Shown piece by piece: positions 39,287 to 47,800 of a DNA stretch of 48,221 nt. The notes under the pieces were generated by a model. The model was not told where the DNA came from. It saw nothing but the letters and a program-made list of their open reading frames with translations, and did not search any database. How positions within the stretch are numbered: position 1 is the stretch's first letter; each line of letters starts with the position of its first letter. Origin of the DNA: Verrucomicrobiia bacterium (GTDB lineage: Bacteria > Verrucomicrobiota > Verrucomicrobiia > Limisphaerales > DSYF01). The stretch covers positions 1 to 48,221 of the forward strand of contig DASTWL010000049.1 in the NCBI GenBank assembly GCA_035765895.1, read 5' to 3'. The translations under genes were made by a program, and so were the position numbers.

Positions 39287-39416
39287 GAAGAAATGCGGTT
39301 GGTTAAACTATTCTGGCAACGCGGCGCCTTTCTGAAAACGTGGATGCCTTTTCAACGGCGTGGCGGCGATGAGTGGCCGCCTGCCTGACGTTCTTTCCCG
39401 GCGTCCGATCGCGGCT

Positions 39417-40703
39417 TCAGCGGTGCATCAAGGCCTCAATTTCTCCGGCTTCGATGGGAATGTGCGCCATCAAGTCAACGTTGCCGCCTTCGCGCACGAG
39501 GATGTCGTTTTCCAGGCGAATGGCAAATCCCTCCTCGCGAATATAAATCGCCGGCTCCACGGTCATGACCCAGCCCGCTTGAATGGGGCTGTCGGCCGGA
39601 GCCACATCATGCACGTCCAGCCCCAGTGGATGACCGACTCCGTGCATGAAATACTTTTTGAATGCCGGCTCGTCGGGCGGCTGGCGTTTGAGGTCCGATG
39701 GTTTGAGCAGGCCGAGGTGGACGAGTTCCCGTTCAACCAGCATCTCCGCCTCCTTTTGCCAGTCCTTGGGGAGTTTGCCCGGCGTGGCCGCCTTGCTGAT
39801 GGCGCGCAGCAGCCGCAGCACGGCGTCGTAAACTTGACGCTGGCGGCGGGTAAATCGGCCGTTGACCGGAATGGTGCGCGTCAGGTCGGCGTTGTAATTG
39901 GCGTAACTGGCTGCCACGTCGAGCAGCAACAACTGGCCGCTGCGACAGGGCTGGTCGTTGCGCAGGTAATGCAGAGCGCATGCATTGAGGCCGGTGGCAA
40001 TGATGGGGCTGTAGGCGAAATGGCCGCCGCAGCGCAGGAACTCGTGCGCCAGTTCGGCCTCCACCTCCATTTCGTTGAAGCCCGGCCGGACTTTCCGGCA
40101 GACGCGGCGAAAGCCCCTGGCCGTGATGTCACAGGCCTTTTGCAGGAGTTCCACCTCAATGGGCGATTTAATGGCGCGGAGCTGGTGAAGCAATGGCGCG
40201 AGGCGGCGGTAATCGTGCAACGGATACTTGCGACGCGTCTCCTTGATGAAGCGGGCGTCGCGGCTTTCGACGGCGACCTGGGCCCGCCGATGTTCGTTGT
40301 GATTCAGAAAGACGTGCTGACATTCACACATCAGCCGATGAAAAATCGCCGGGAAATCGGCCAGCCATTCCACCTTGGCCACGCCCGCGATCTTTTTTGC
40401 CTCGGGCTTGGTAAGCTTGCGTCCTTCCCACGTTTCCAGATGGGCATTGGGCTGCCGGAGGAAAAGGATTTCGCGATCCTCCGGATCATGCGCGCCGGGA
40501 AACAACAATAAAACGCTTTCCTCCTGCTCCACGCCCGTCAGGTAGAACAGGTCGGAGTTGGGCTTGATCAGGAAGGTGCCATCGCCGTTGGTGGGCAGCA
40601 CGTCATTGGCGTTCACCACGGCCAGGGATCGCGGCGGCAGCAGGTTCCGCAAATTGGACCGGTTTTCGATGAAAAGCCGCGGATTGATGGGCGCGTGTCT
40701 CAT
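39417..40703 (-). CDS. Xaa-Pro aminopeptidase (M24B)
   Basis: 428 residues from ATG 40703 (GTG 40709 is less likely); no signal peptide, so cytoplasmic. An N-terminal aminopeptidase P domain (RSNLRNLLPPRSLAVV...YLTGVEQEESVLLL) is followed by a pita-bread domain with all five metal ligands: D262, D273 (DVAASYANYNAD), H358 (GVGHPLG), E383 (TVEPAIY) and E398 (RLENDI). It removes the N-terminal residue from peptides with proline at position 2. It can be a housekeeping gene, but its placement next to glycan and peptidase genes would also suit final digestion of proline-rich peptides. It is divergent from the PAS-AraC gene, across a 283-nt region containing the 33-bp shared element. Confidence 0.93.
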   Translation of the reverse strand: MRHAPINPRLFIENRSNLRNLLPPRSLAVVNANDVLPTNGDGTFLIKPNSDLFYLTGVEQEESVLLLFPGAHDPEDREILFLRQPNAHLETWEGRKLTKPEAKKIAGVAKVEWLADFPAIFHRLMCECQHVFLNHNEHRRAQVAVESRDARFIKETRRKYPLHDYRRLAPLLHQLRAIKSPIEVELLQKACDITARGFRRVCRKVRPGFNEMEVEAELAHEFLRCGGHFAYSPIIATGLNACALHYLRNDQPCRSGQLLLLDVAASYANYNADLTRTIPVNGRFTRRQRQVYDAVLRLLRAISKAATPGKLPKDWQKEAEMLVERELVHLGLLKPSDLKRQPPDEPAFKKYFMHGVGHPLGLDVHDVAPADSPIQAGWVMTVEPAIYIREEGFAIRLENDILVREGGNVDLMAHIPIEAGEIEALMHR

Positions 40704-40861
40704 GACCACTTGAAAAGTTTGCCGCCGTCATGGTCAAGGTTTACGGACGGAGAGTCTTGGCAGGAATTGACGCATGGATCGTGAAATTCAACCAAAGCCG
40801 CCCGTGGGCCTGTGGACGCGTTGTCACTGCAAGCAACCACGCCCGTCTTTGACCTTTCCAG

Positions 40862-40876
40862 CCAAGGTCGCCTTGG
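40862..40876. promoter_or_regulatory. Short palindrome CCAAGG-TCG-CCTTGG
   Basis: A perfect 6-bp inverted repeat with a 3-nt centre in the divergent region between the aminopeptidase and PAS-AraC genes, about 30 nt upstream of the 33-bp shared element. It could be an operator; alone it is weak evidence. Confidence 0.3.
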
Positions 40877-40907
40877 GGCGGGATCGTGCCGGCCGCGCGG
40901 TCGGATC

Positions 40908-40940
40908 GGGCATGTTAAATTTGCACCGGCTTTGGTAAAT
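40908..40940 (+). promoter_or_regulatory. 33-bp shared element, copy A
   Basis: Begins GGGCATGTTAAATTT, then G, CACCGG, C, TTT, G, GT, A, AAT. It matches copy B (43792-43824) at 29 of 33 positions without gaps. It ends 46 nt before ATG 40987 of the PAS-AraC gene. It contains GTTAAAT and GGTAAAT 20 bp apart, which may be paired half-sites for an AraC-type protein or the two boxes of a promoter with a conserved spacer. Confidence 0.65.
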
Positions 40941-40965
40941 GCTCAGGTGGTGAGGGGGGCGTCGG

Positions 40966-40980
40966 CCGTGGTAAGCACGG
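40966..40980 (+). promoter_or_regulatory. Palindrome CCGTG-N5-CACGG before the PAS-AraC start
   Basis: CCGTG (40966-40970) and CACGG (40976-40980) flank GTAAG. The right arm overlaps GGAG at 40979-40982, the only Shine-Dalgarno-like sequence before ATG 40987 (spacing 4 nt). As DNA it could be an operator; as RNA a 5-bp hairpin would partly cover the ribosome site. A similar palindrome follows copy B of the 33-bp element. Confidence 0.45.
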
Positions 40981-40986
40981 AGCCAC

Positions 40987-41757
40987 ATGATCACCGTGAA
41001 GTTGAAAGCGGCAACCATGGCGGCGGTTCTGGGTGACATCAGAGGGTTCGCCCCCGAGGGCCTGGCCTTGGTGGAGCAGTTGTTCGACCATCTGCCCGAT
41101 GCGGTCTTTTTTGCCAAGGATGCCGAGGGACGATACGTGGCGGCGAATCAAACGCTGGTCCGGCGATGTGGCCGGCGTGCGAAACGGGAACTGCTCGGTC
41201 GTGCCGTGGGTGATTTTTTTCCGCCCGACATGGCGGCCCGTTATTCAGCGCAGGACGAAACGGTGCTGCGCTTTGGGCGGCATCTCACCGATCATCTGGA
41301 AATGCACTGGCTGGAACACCGGCGTCCAGGCTGGTGTCTGACCACGAAACTGCCCGTGCGTAGTGGGGCCGGTCAAATCATCGGCCTGATTGGTCTTTCC
41401 CGCGATTTGCGCACACCGGGCGGACGACTGAACATTCCCGCCGGCCTGGTGGCGGCCCTGGAGCATCTGGAAACGCATTACGCGGATGCGGTCTCACCCT
41501 CCTCCCTTGCGCGGCGGGCAGGATTGACGTCGGCCCGGTTTGCGCGGCTGGTCAAACGCATTTTCCAGCTCACCCCGCAGCAGTTGATTGTCCAAACGCG
41601 GCTGGCGGCCGCCGCGCGGCTGCTCACCGAAACGGATCGCTCGCTGGCACAGACTGCGCTGGAATGCGGCTTTTACGACCACAGTGCCTTTACGCGCGCC
41701 TTCCGGGCGGCAACGGATCTTACCCCGTCGAAATTCAGGGAGGCGCGCCGCTACTAG
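40987..41757 (+). CDS. AraC-family regulator with N-terminal PAS domain
   Basis: 256 residues (ATG 40987; ATG 41017 possible). Residues about 25-140 form a PAS domain (VEQLFDHLPDAVFFAKDAEGRYVAANQTL...GQIIGLIGLSRDLR), and residues about 155-256 carry two helix-turn-helix motifs of the AraC type (SPSSLARRAGLTSARFARLVKRIF; SLAQTALECGFYDHSAFTRAFR). PAS-AraC proteins of this short type are common in PVC bacteria and are thought to control sugar genes, with the PAS domain sensing a small ligand. A shared 33-bp element and a palindrome lie directly upstream, so autoregulation or control by the double AraC protein is plausible. It converges on the double AraC gene with a 67-nt gap. Confidence 0.92.
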   Translation: MITVKLKAATMAAVLGDIRGFAPEGLALVEQLFDHLPDAVFFAKDAEGRYVAANQTLVRRCGRRAKRELLGRAVGDFFPPDMAARYSAQDETVLRFGRHLTDHLEMHWLEHRRPGWCLTTKLPVRSGAGQIIGLIGLSRDLRTPGGRLNIPAGLVAALEHLETHYADAVSPSSLARRAGLTSARFARLVKRIFQLTPQQLIVQTRLAAAARLLTETDRSLAQTALECGFYDHSAFTRAFRAATDLTPSKFREARRY

Positions 41758-41824
41758 GGATGGCGCCGATGGGGGTCGGAATGGTGGCCGCCTGGGCGCC
41801 AGTTACCTTGCGCGGGCCCACAGG

Positions 41825-43678
41825 TCAGCTGCGGGTTGGTGCGGCAGGGTGCACCAAGGGAGCCTTTTTGCGGTATTCCGAGGGCCGGCATCCGACGTTG
41901 GACTTGAATTCTTTGGAGAAGGCCACGGGGTTGGGGTAGCCCACGGCCCGGGCGATTTCATTCAACGTGAGGGGGGTGGTGGTCAGCAATTCGGTGGCCC
42001 GCCGCATGCGGAGCGATGTGAGTTGCTGGAGCGGACTGCGGCCCAGTTCCTTCACGCAGGCGCGGCGTAGATTTTCGGCGCTGCATTGCGCTTCGCGGGC
42101 AAGGGATTCCATGTTCCACGGTTCGGCAAGCCGCGCGGAAACGCGCAGCCAGAGTGCCGGCACCGGGCTGGTGGAGGGCGACGGCTGGGCGAAGGCCAGG
42201 ACATACCCTTGAACCAGTTCCAGCCAATGGTCAATCTGGCCGGGCCGGTTGGGGCCGCGGCATTCGGCGGTCAGCCCTTGAATCGCCAGCCGGAGCGGTT
42301 CCGGATCAAATTCCGCCACCACGGGAGAACTGACCGAGCCAGTCGGGCGAACCGCCGGTTGGGCGGGGGAATGTTGGTAGCACACGTAGGCAAAGCGCCA
42401 GGCCTCCCCGGGCAGCGCGCCAAACGCCGTGTGCAAATGCTCGGGCAGCAAAAAGGCCAGCCCCGGCCGCACGGTCCGCCAACGTCCATCCACCAGAACC
42501 TGGCCGCGGCCGCCAAAACACGCCAGAAAGTAGCTGGTTGTCTGATTGGTGCGCACGATTTGGTAGGGGGCGTGGGCTTCGGCGATGCCGGTGTGAACCA
42601 TGCCGTGACGAGCCAGGGCGCTGGAAACGCCGTAATGTTTCAACCACGGTCTCGGCTCTTCGGTGCCCACGCGCACGCCTTCAAAGGTTGTGCCCTTGCC
42701 ATGAACCGTCACATCCTGTTTCAACCGGGCGTTGGTCAATCCCAGCGCCGATGTCGAGGCGCCGTTGACATCAATGGGCAGGCCGGCGCGTTCCGCACTT
42801 TGGGCCTGTTGCCGGAATGCCCGCGGAGAAATGTGGCGGAAGCGGCGGAATTGAGCATTGAAGTGCGAGAGATTGTTGAAGCCGGCGTCGTAGGCGATTT
42901 CAGTGATGGGCTGGTCGGTGTCAATCAACGCCCGGCTGGCGTTGCGAATTTTGATTTCGTTCACGTATTGAACGTAACTGGTGCCGAGGTTGCGCCGGAA
43001 AAACTGGCTGAAGGCCGCGGGCGAGAGGCGGACGGCTTTGGCGACTTCGCTCTGGGTCAGGTCCGGGCCCAGGTGGGCTTGAATGTAATTCAGGATCTTT
43101 CCGAGTTTGCCGTTCGCCTCGGCCGTGACGGGCACGATGAAGTCGCTCGCGGCCAGGGGCGCGAGTTCCTGACTTTGGGCGATGCCGTGGAGCATTTCCA
43201 GCAACGTGTTGAAGCGCATGAATGAGCCCGGTGGCTCCTGTTGCATGATGACAAAAAGCTTTTCCACCTCCCGGCGCACGGTGCCGGTGACTTGCAGGCC
43301 GCGCCGGGCATCAGTCAGCAGTTTGGCAATGCCTCGCATCTCCGGCATCTTCCAGAACGGTTCGCCCCACGCATCCGGGCGGAAATGCACGACCAATGAG
43401 AGCACGCCCGGCTCCAGATCCTTGTCGGAAACCCAGCAGTGAGGTGTGTCGGTTCCGATCAGGCAAAGGTCCCCATCGACAAACTTCTCGACCGAATCCC
43501 CGACGAATCGCAGCCCGCGTCCCCGGACAATCAAGGTCAACTCCACCTCCGGATGGTAGTGCCAGTTGAAGGGGAAATTCGGCCAGTCGAATTGTCTGAA
43601 CGTCAACGACGAGCCGACGTCCGCCGGCACGTTTTCAAAGTGAATGCTTTTCGATTTGGCGGGCAACATGGCAACCAT
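41825..43678 (-). CDS. Tandem AraC regulator: two complete cupin + HTH units in one protein
   Basis: 617 residues in one uninterrupted frame, about twice the usual AraC length. Unit 1: cupin-like sensor about 15-130 (FNWHYHPEVELTLIVRGRGLRFVGD...GTDTPHCW) and AraC HTH about 192-290 (LTQSEVAKAVRLSPAAFSQFF; PITEIAYDAGFNNLSHFNAQFR). Linker about 291-325. Unit 2: second cupin-like sensor about 330-440 (QTTSYFLACFGGRGQVLVDG...LPEHLHTAFG) and AraC HTH about 510-602 (NMESLAREAQCSAENLRRA; TLNEIARAVGYPNPVAFSKEF). The units are divergent, so this looks like fusion of two different regulators rather than recent duplication. Start ATG 43678 (ATG 43669 possible). It could read two ligands or bind two half-sites within one chain. 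Upstream are inverted repeats and copy B of the 33-bp element. Confidence 0.92.
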   Translation of the reverse strand: MVAMLPAKSKSIHFENVPADVGSSLTFRQFDWPNFPFNWHYHPEVELTLIVRGRGLRFVGDSVEKFVDGDLCLIGTDTPHCWVSDKDLEPGVLSLVVHFRPDAWGEPFWKMPEMRGIAKLLTDARRGLQVTGTVRREVEKLFVIMQQEPPGSFMRFNTLLEMLHGIAQSQELAPLAASDFIVPVTAEANGKLGKILNYIQAHLGPDLTQSEVAKAVRLSPAAFSQFFRRNLGTSYVQYVNEIKIRNASRALIDTDQPITEIAYDAGFNNLSHFNAQFRRFRHISPRAFRQQAQSAERAGLPIDVNGASTSALGLTNARLKQDVTVHGKGTTFEGVRVGTEEPRPWLKHYGVSSALARHGMVHTGIAEAHAPYQIVRTNQTTSYFLACFGGRGQVLVDGRWRTVRPGLAFLLPEHLHTAFGALPGEAWRFAYVCYQHSPAQPAVRPTGSVSSPVVAEFDPEPLRLAIQGLTAECRGPNRPGQIDHWLELVQGYVLAFAQPSPSTSPVPALWLRVSARLAEPWNMESLAREAQCSAENLRRACVKELGRSPLQQLTSLRMRRATELLTTTPLTLNEIARAVGYPNPVAFSKEFKSNVGCRPSEYRKKAPLVHPAAPTRS

Positions 43679-43713
43679 CAGATTGTCGACTGACTCAAGT
43701 CATTCATTTTTAA

Positions 43714-43751
43714 TCCGTGTTTGTGACGGCCCGGGCGGCCACAAACACGGA
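43714..43751. promoter_or_regulatory. Perfect 12-bp inverted repeat upstream of the double AraC gene
   Basis: TCCGTGTTTGTG (43714-43725) and its exact reverse complement CACAAACACGGA (43740-43751), separated by 14 nt that contain GGCC...GGCC. It is centred about 55 nt upstream of ATG 43678 of the minus-strand gene. It could be an operator or, in the transcript, a strong 5'-leader hairpin. Confidence 0.6.
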
Positions 43752-43752
43752 G

Positions 43753-43767
43753 CCGTGAGCAGCACGG
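43753..43767. promoter_or_regulatory. Palindrome CCGTG-N5-CACGG in the divergent region
   Basis: CCGTG (43753-43757) and CACGG (43763-43767) around AGCAG, directly beside the 12-bp inverted repeat whose arms also carry CCGTG/CACGG. The same 10 fixed bases with the same spacing occur at 40966-40980. Confidence 0.45.
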
Positions 43768-43791
43768 TGGATTCTCGGGGCGATAAATTTT

Positions 43792-43824
43792 GGGCATGTT
43801 AAATTTCCACCGGTTTTAGTCAAT
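43792..43824 (+). promoter_or_regulatory. 33-bp shared element, copy B
   Basis: Begins GGGCATGTTAAATTT, then C, CACCGG, T, TTT, A, GT, C, AAT: 29/33 identical to copy A at 40908-40940. It ends 36 nt before ATG 43861 of the pseudopilin gene, in the same orientation relative to its gene as copy A. GTTAAAT and AGTCAAT lie 20 bp apart. Confidence 0.65.
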
Positions 43825-43839
43825 CGTGCGGTAGCACGA
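43824..43839 (+). promoter_or_regulatory. Palindrome TCGTGC-GGTA-GCACGA after copy B
   Basis: A perfect 6-bp inverted repeat with a 4-nt centre, overlapping the last base of the 33-bp element and ending 21 nt before ATG 43861. It parallels the CGTG...GTA...CACG palindrome that follows copy A. If the 33-bp element is a promoter, this would be an early 5'-leader hairpin. Confidence 0.45.
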
Positions 43840-43860
43840 ATTTGATGCTATGCTAGACAT

Positions 43861-44742
43861 ATGAGCACGCAAATTATTACCGCCATGCAGACCCCTTATC
43901 GCTGCTCGTTTGGCGACGCCTTTTACCGGAAGGGCGGGCGAAGTTCCGTTGGCCGCGAAGCCGACCCCGTCTCGGGGAGTTTCCGTGGCGCCGGCTTCAC
44001 CTTGATTGAACTGCTGGTGGTGATTGCCATCATCGCGATTCTGGCGGCCATGCTGCTTCCCGCTCTCAGCCGGGCCAAGGCGAAGGCCAAAGAAACTTCA
44101 TGCATGAACAATCTCCGGCAAATCGGCGTTGCCACGGTGATGTATACCGCGGATTACAATCGTTATCCGGGCTGTCTTTTTATTTCGGGCAACGCGCATT
44201 ATGTATGGCCTGAACGTCTGTTCACCCTGATGAGTGAGAACCGGCAGGCGTTTTGGTGTCCTTCGGCCAATCCCAACAGCAGTTGGGATACAAACCTGAA
44301 CAAGACGCTCGGCTACCCAAGTGATCGATTTGCCGTCCGCCCCAATTCGCGCTTTTCCTATGGTTACAATGACTGGGGCGCTTACCCGTATTTTGGCGGC
44401 AACTACGGTCTGGGTGGCGATGTGGACAGTCCGGCCAATGAGGTAAAGGACACCCAGGTGCTGCACCCGTCGGAAATGATCATGCTGGCGGACAGCCGGG
44501 TGAACGGCGACTTCGATGGGAATATTGATCCGACAACGCCGGATGAGTGGCCATCCAGCCGCCACAATCGGCGGACGGTGATTATGTTTTGTGACGGGCA
44601 TGCCGAAAAGGTTCTCCGGCGGGAGGTCGTCAACCCGGCCAACGAGTATTGGAGCCGGCGGTGGAACAATGATGGACACTATCGCGGCGCGAACGCATGG
44701 TCTTACGATGCCAACGCTGCCAATTCGCTGGATGAAAATTAA
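43861..44742 (+). CDS. Pseudopilin with H-x9-DG motif
   Basis: 293 residues from ATG 43861; ATG 43885 would shorten the leader by 8 residues. A long leader (about 45 residues) ends in RGAG, followed by [19 protein letters not shown] with Glu at +5, the standard prepilin peptidase site with Gly at -1. The globular part includes CMNNLRQIG and ends with [14 protein letters not shown], i.e. H-x9-DG. It is a membrane-inserted, type II secretion/pilus-like pseudopilin of the DUF1559 type. It is transcribed away from the double AraC gene across a region with three inverted repeats and the 33-bp element, and is followed after 128 nt by a giant surface protein, which it may help to export or assemble (inference). 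Confidence 0.92.
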   Translation: MSTQIITAMQTPYRCSFGDAFYRKGGRSSVGREADPVSGSFRGAGFTLIELLVVIAIIAILAAMLLPALSRAKAKAKETSCMNNLRQIGVATVMYTADYNRYPGCLFISGNAHYVWPERLFTLMSENRQAFWCPSANPNSSWDTNLNKTLGYPSDRFAVRPNSRFSYGYNDWGAYPYFGGNYGLGGDVDSPANEVKDTQVLHPSEMIMLADSRVNGDFDGNIDPTTPDEWPSSRHNRRTVIMFCDGHAEKVLRREVVNPANEYWSRRWNNDGHYRGANAWSYDANAANSLDEN

Positions 44743-44870
44743 AATATCCGCCCGCCAACCGTCTCCGTTCCAACGAGTCCCGTATTGGACCGGTTTTTTC
44801 ACAAACACCATGCAGCACACAACAGACCCAACAAAAGCCAGTTAACTCAGGCATTCGGGACAACAAACTT

Positions 44871-47800
44871 ATGAAAACCACAACCCAAACATGGCGGCGT
44901 CATGAGCCGTCTTGTTCGTATGATGCCAACAACTCCCCCCAGGCGCCACGCCGCTCGTCCGGCGCACGGAACGTCAGAGCTTGGTCCGCGATCACACTCC
45001 TATGTCTCGGGACCAGCTTGAGTTCCACGCTGGCCGCCAACCTCCTTACCAACCCCGGCTTTGAAAGCGGACAGACCGGCTGGGCCAATCCCAATCCGAT
45101 TTACGGTGGCGCGTCGGTTGTGATCAATGATCCAGCCCTTGCTCACAGCGGAAACAGTTGCATTTCCAATTACAATGCCGGCGGCATTTCGGGGCCGGAA
45201 CAGGGCGACAGTGCCGGTGGCTGGAGTTCGGGAGTGTCGCTGCCCATCTCTTCCGCCAACTTTTATCGCCTGAGTGCCTACGTCAAAGTGCCGGGGGCCT
45301 CAACCAACCCTCAGCCCATCACCCTGCGCTACCGCTTTGAACCGTCAACCACGCGCAATGACGTGGGCACCAAGACCATCAATACGGAAAACTGGACGCT
45401 GGTGCAAAGCGGCTGGCTCTCGCCCGCCGCGGGCGATTATTTCGAGAGCTACTGGATGGTGCACTCGATCAACAACGGCGTCATGTTCTATGCCGATGAT
45501 TGCGCGCTGGAGGAGGCGACGCCATTAACGCTGCAGGGGCGGGTGGTTACCAATGGCGTTGGGGTGGATGGCGCGAATGTAAGGGCCGTTTCCGCTGACT
45601 ATTCAACCACGACCACGACGACGTCGGGCGGAGGATATTACACGCTGGCGGTGCCACCGGGCACGTATTTCATCGGAGCCAATGTTCCCGGTCTGCTGGG
45701 CAGCACCAACGCGACCGTCAGTTCGGATCCGACCACGGCGGGCGACATCGTCCTTAGCACGGATCCCGATTATGATCCGGACCTGATTTTGTTTGCGCGC
45801 AGTTCGGCATTCAATGCCGGAGCTCCATGGGCCACGGCCTTTCCGGCTGGCGGGGCGCTTTCGCTCATCAACAATCCCGGCGTGAAGAGCTTCGGGGGAG
45901 TCAAGTGGGAGAACAACGATGCGGTGAACAACACCGGCTTCCTCCTGGGCACCTACGACACCTCCATTCCGGCCAATGGCGCATCGGTAGTGCTGGTCGC
46001 CAAGCGCAAGCCCAGCATTGCCAGCGACAACTGGGATTCCATTGTGGATGTGTTTTATGATCGTCTGGTGCTGGGCATCCGCAACGACACCGGCGTCGTG
46101 AATGTGCGCCGCAACGGCAGCCTGGACTACAGCACCACCTCAATTCCGGTGGGGCAGACCACAGTGTTGAGTTTGGTGGTGCAGCCGGACGGCACTTACA
46201 AAGTCTGGGCCAATGGCGTTTCCATCATGACCAACACCAACACCAGCGACATGAGTGCCTTGGTGCCGATGGTGCCCGGTCCGTTTGCCAACGCCATCAA
46301 CGTGGGGCGCAACAATCCGGACACGTGGACGACCTTCAACGGCTACGTTGGCGATGTTTACATCTACCACACCGCGCTGGATGCCACCAAGCGCCAGGCG
46401 TTGGAAGCAAGCTTGATGAACAAGTTCGTCACCAATGCCACGCTGAGTTATACGATCGTATCCTCGGCTGACGCGAATGGTTCGATCAACCCGGCCGGCA
46501 CCAATATCGTGGTCCAGGGCAATGACCAGACCTATACCATCACAGCCAATGCAGGTTACGTCGTTTCGGATGTTTTGGTGGACGGGACTTCGGTGGGCGC
46601 GAAAACCAGCTATACCTTCACCGATGTTTCCACCAATCACACCATTGCTGCGAGCTTCATCTCCCTGCCGCCGCAAACCATCACGGCCACCGCCGGCGCG
46701 AATGGGACCATCAGTCCGACGGGCGCGGTTAGTGTGGCACCCGGAAACAATCAAAGCTTCGCGATGATTCCCGACGTCGGCTATGCGGTTGCGGACGTGC
46801 TTGTGGACGGGGTTTCGCAGGGTGAAATCTACAATTACACCTTCAACTTTGTGACGGCTCCCCACACCATTTCGGTGACCTTCCGCGCGCTCAGCATGCC
46901 TGTTCCGCGGACGGAACAGCTGGTCTTCGGTGCGGTGTCGAGTGTCCTGCCGGGTGATGCCATCACGATCACCAACTGGCCGGCCTATGTGCCCGCCAAC
47001 AAGACCTTGGTGACCATTGGTTCGCCCACCAGCACGCTGATCAATGGTCCGGTGGCGACCAACATTTGGGAAAACAACAACAGCGGGACGTCCGACGGCT
47101 ATCGTTATCCCGGTGGCGCGGGCGGCGGCGGCGAATACCTGTCACCGATCCCCTGCGCGGGCGCCACGATTGTCGCGGTGGCGGCGCCCAACACCACTTA
47201 TTCCGACACGGGTCCGTGGACCTCGATTGTGGACGTGTTCTACGATCAATTGGTGCTGGGCATTCGGAATCTGGACGGCACGGTCGTGGCACGTGTGAAG
47301 GGCGGGGGCGCCGTTTATAGCACAGACGTCATTCCCGTCGGCCAGCCCACCGTGTTGACCATGGTGGTGCAGCCGGACGGCAGCTACAAAGTGTGGGCGA
47401 ACACCGCGCTGATGTTGTCGGGCACGAGCGGCACATTCACCAACCTGACGCCCGGGGCCAACACGTTCCAGCATTACATCAATGTGGGACGCAACAATCC
47501 GGACGGCTGGACTGCGTTCAATGGCAACATCGGTGACGTGTTCCTCTACAAGACGGCCCTGACCGATGGCGAACGTCAGCAGCTTGAGGCCACCTTGATG
47601 GCCAAGTTTGGCGCGCCGCTGCCTCCGAAGTATGCGTGGAAGGGGAGCAATAACGGCAACTGGAGCAATCCGGCCAACTGGAATGACTCGGTTCCCGGCG
47701 TTGGCAACTTGGCCACCTTCTCGGACACCAACACCGCGGGTGCCACGGTGCAACTCGACACTGCCATCACCGTCAAGGGAATCGAATTCAACAATCTGGT

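Noticed and set aside
39362-39381. Possible terminator stem GGCGGC / GCCGCC after the minus-strand aminopeptidase gene
   Set aside because: Six GC pairs with an 8-nt loop and no T-run; common by chance at this GC content.
37256-39388. Long open frame on the + strand opposite the GH36-type gene (710 codons)
   Set aside because: It is a GC-rich antisense shadow: no family-like sequence, no signal peptide, low-complexity Arg/Ala/Gly/His composition, while the opposite frame has intact GH36 catalytic motifs and an NPCBM domain.
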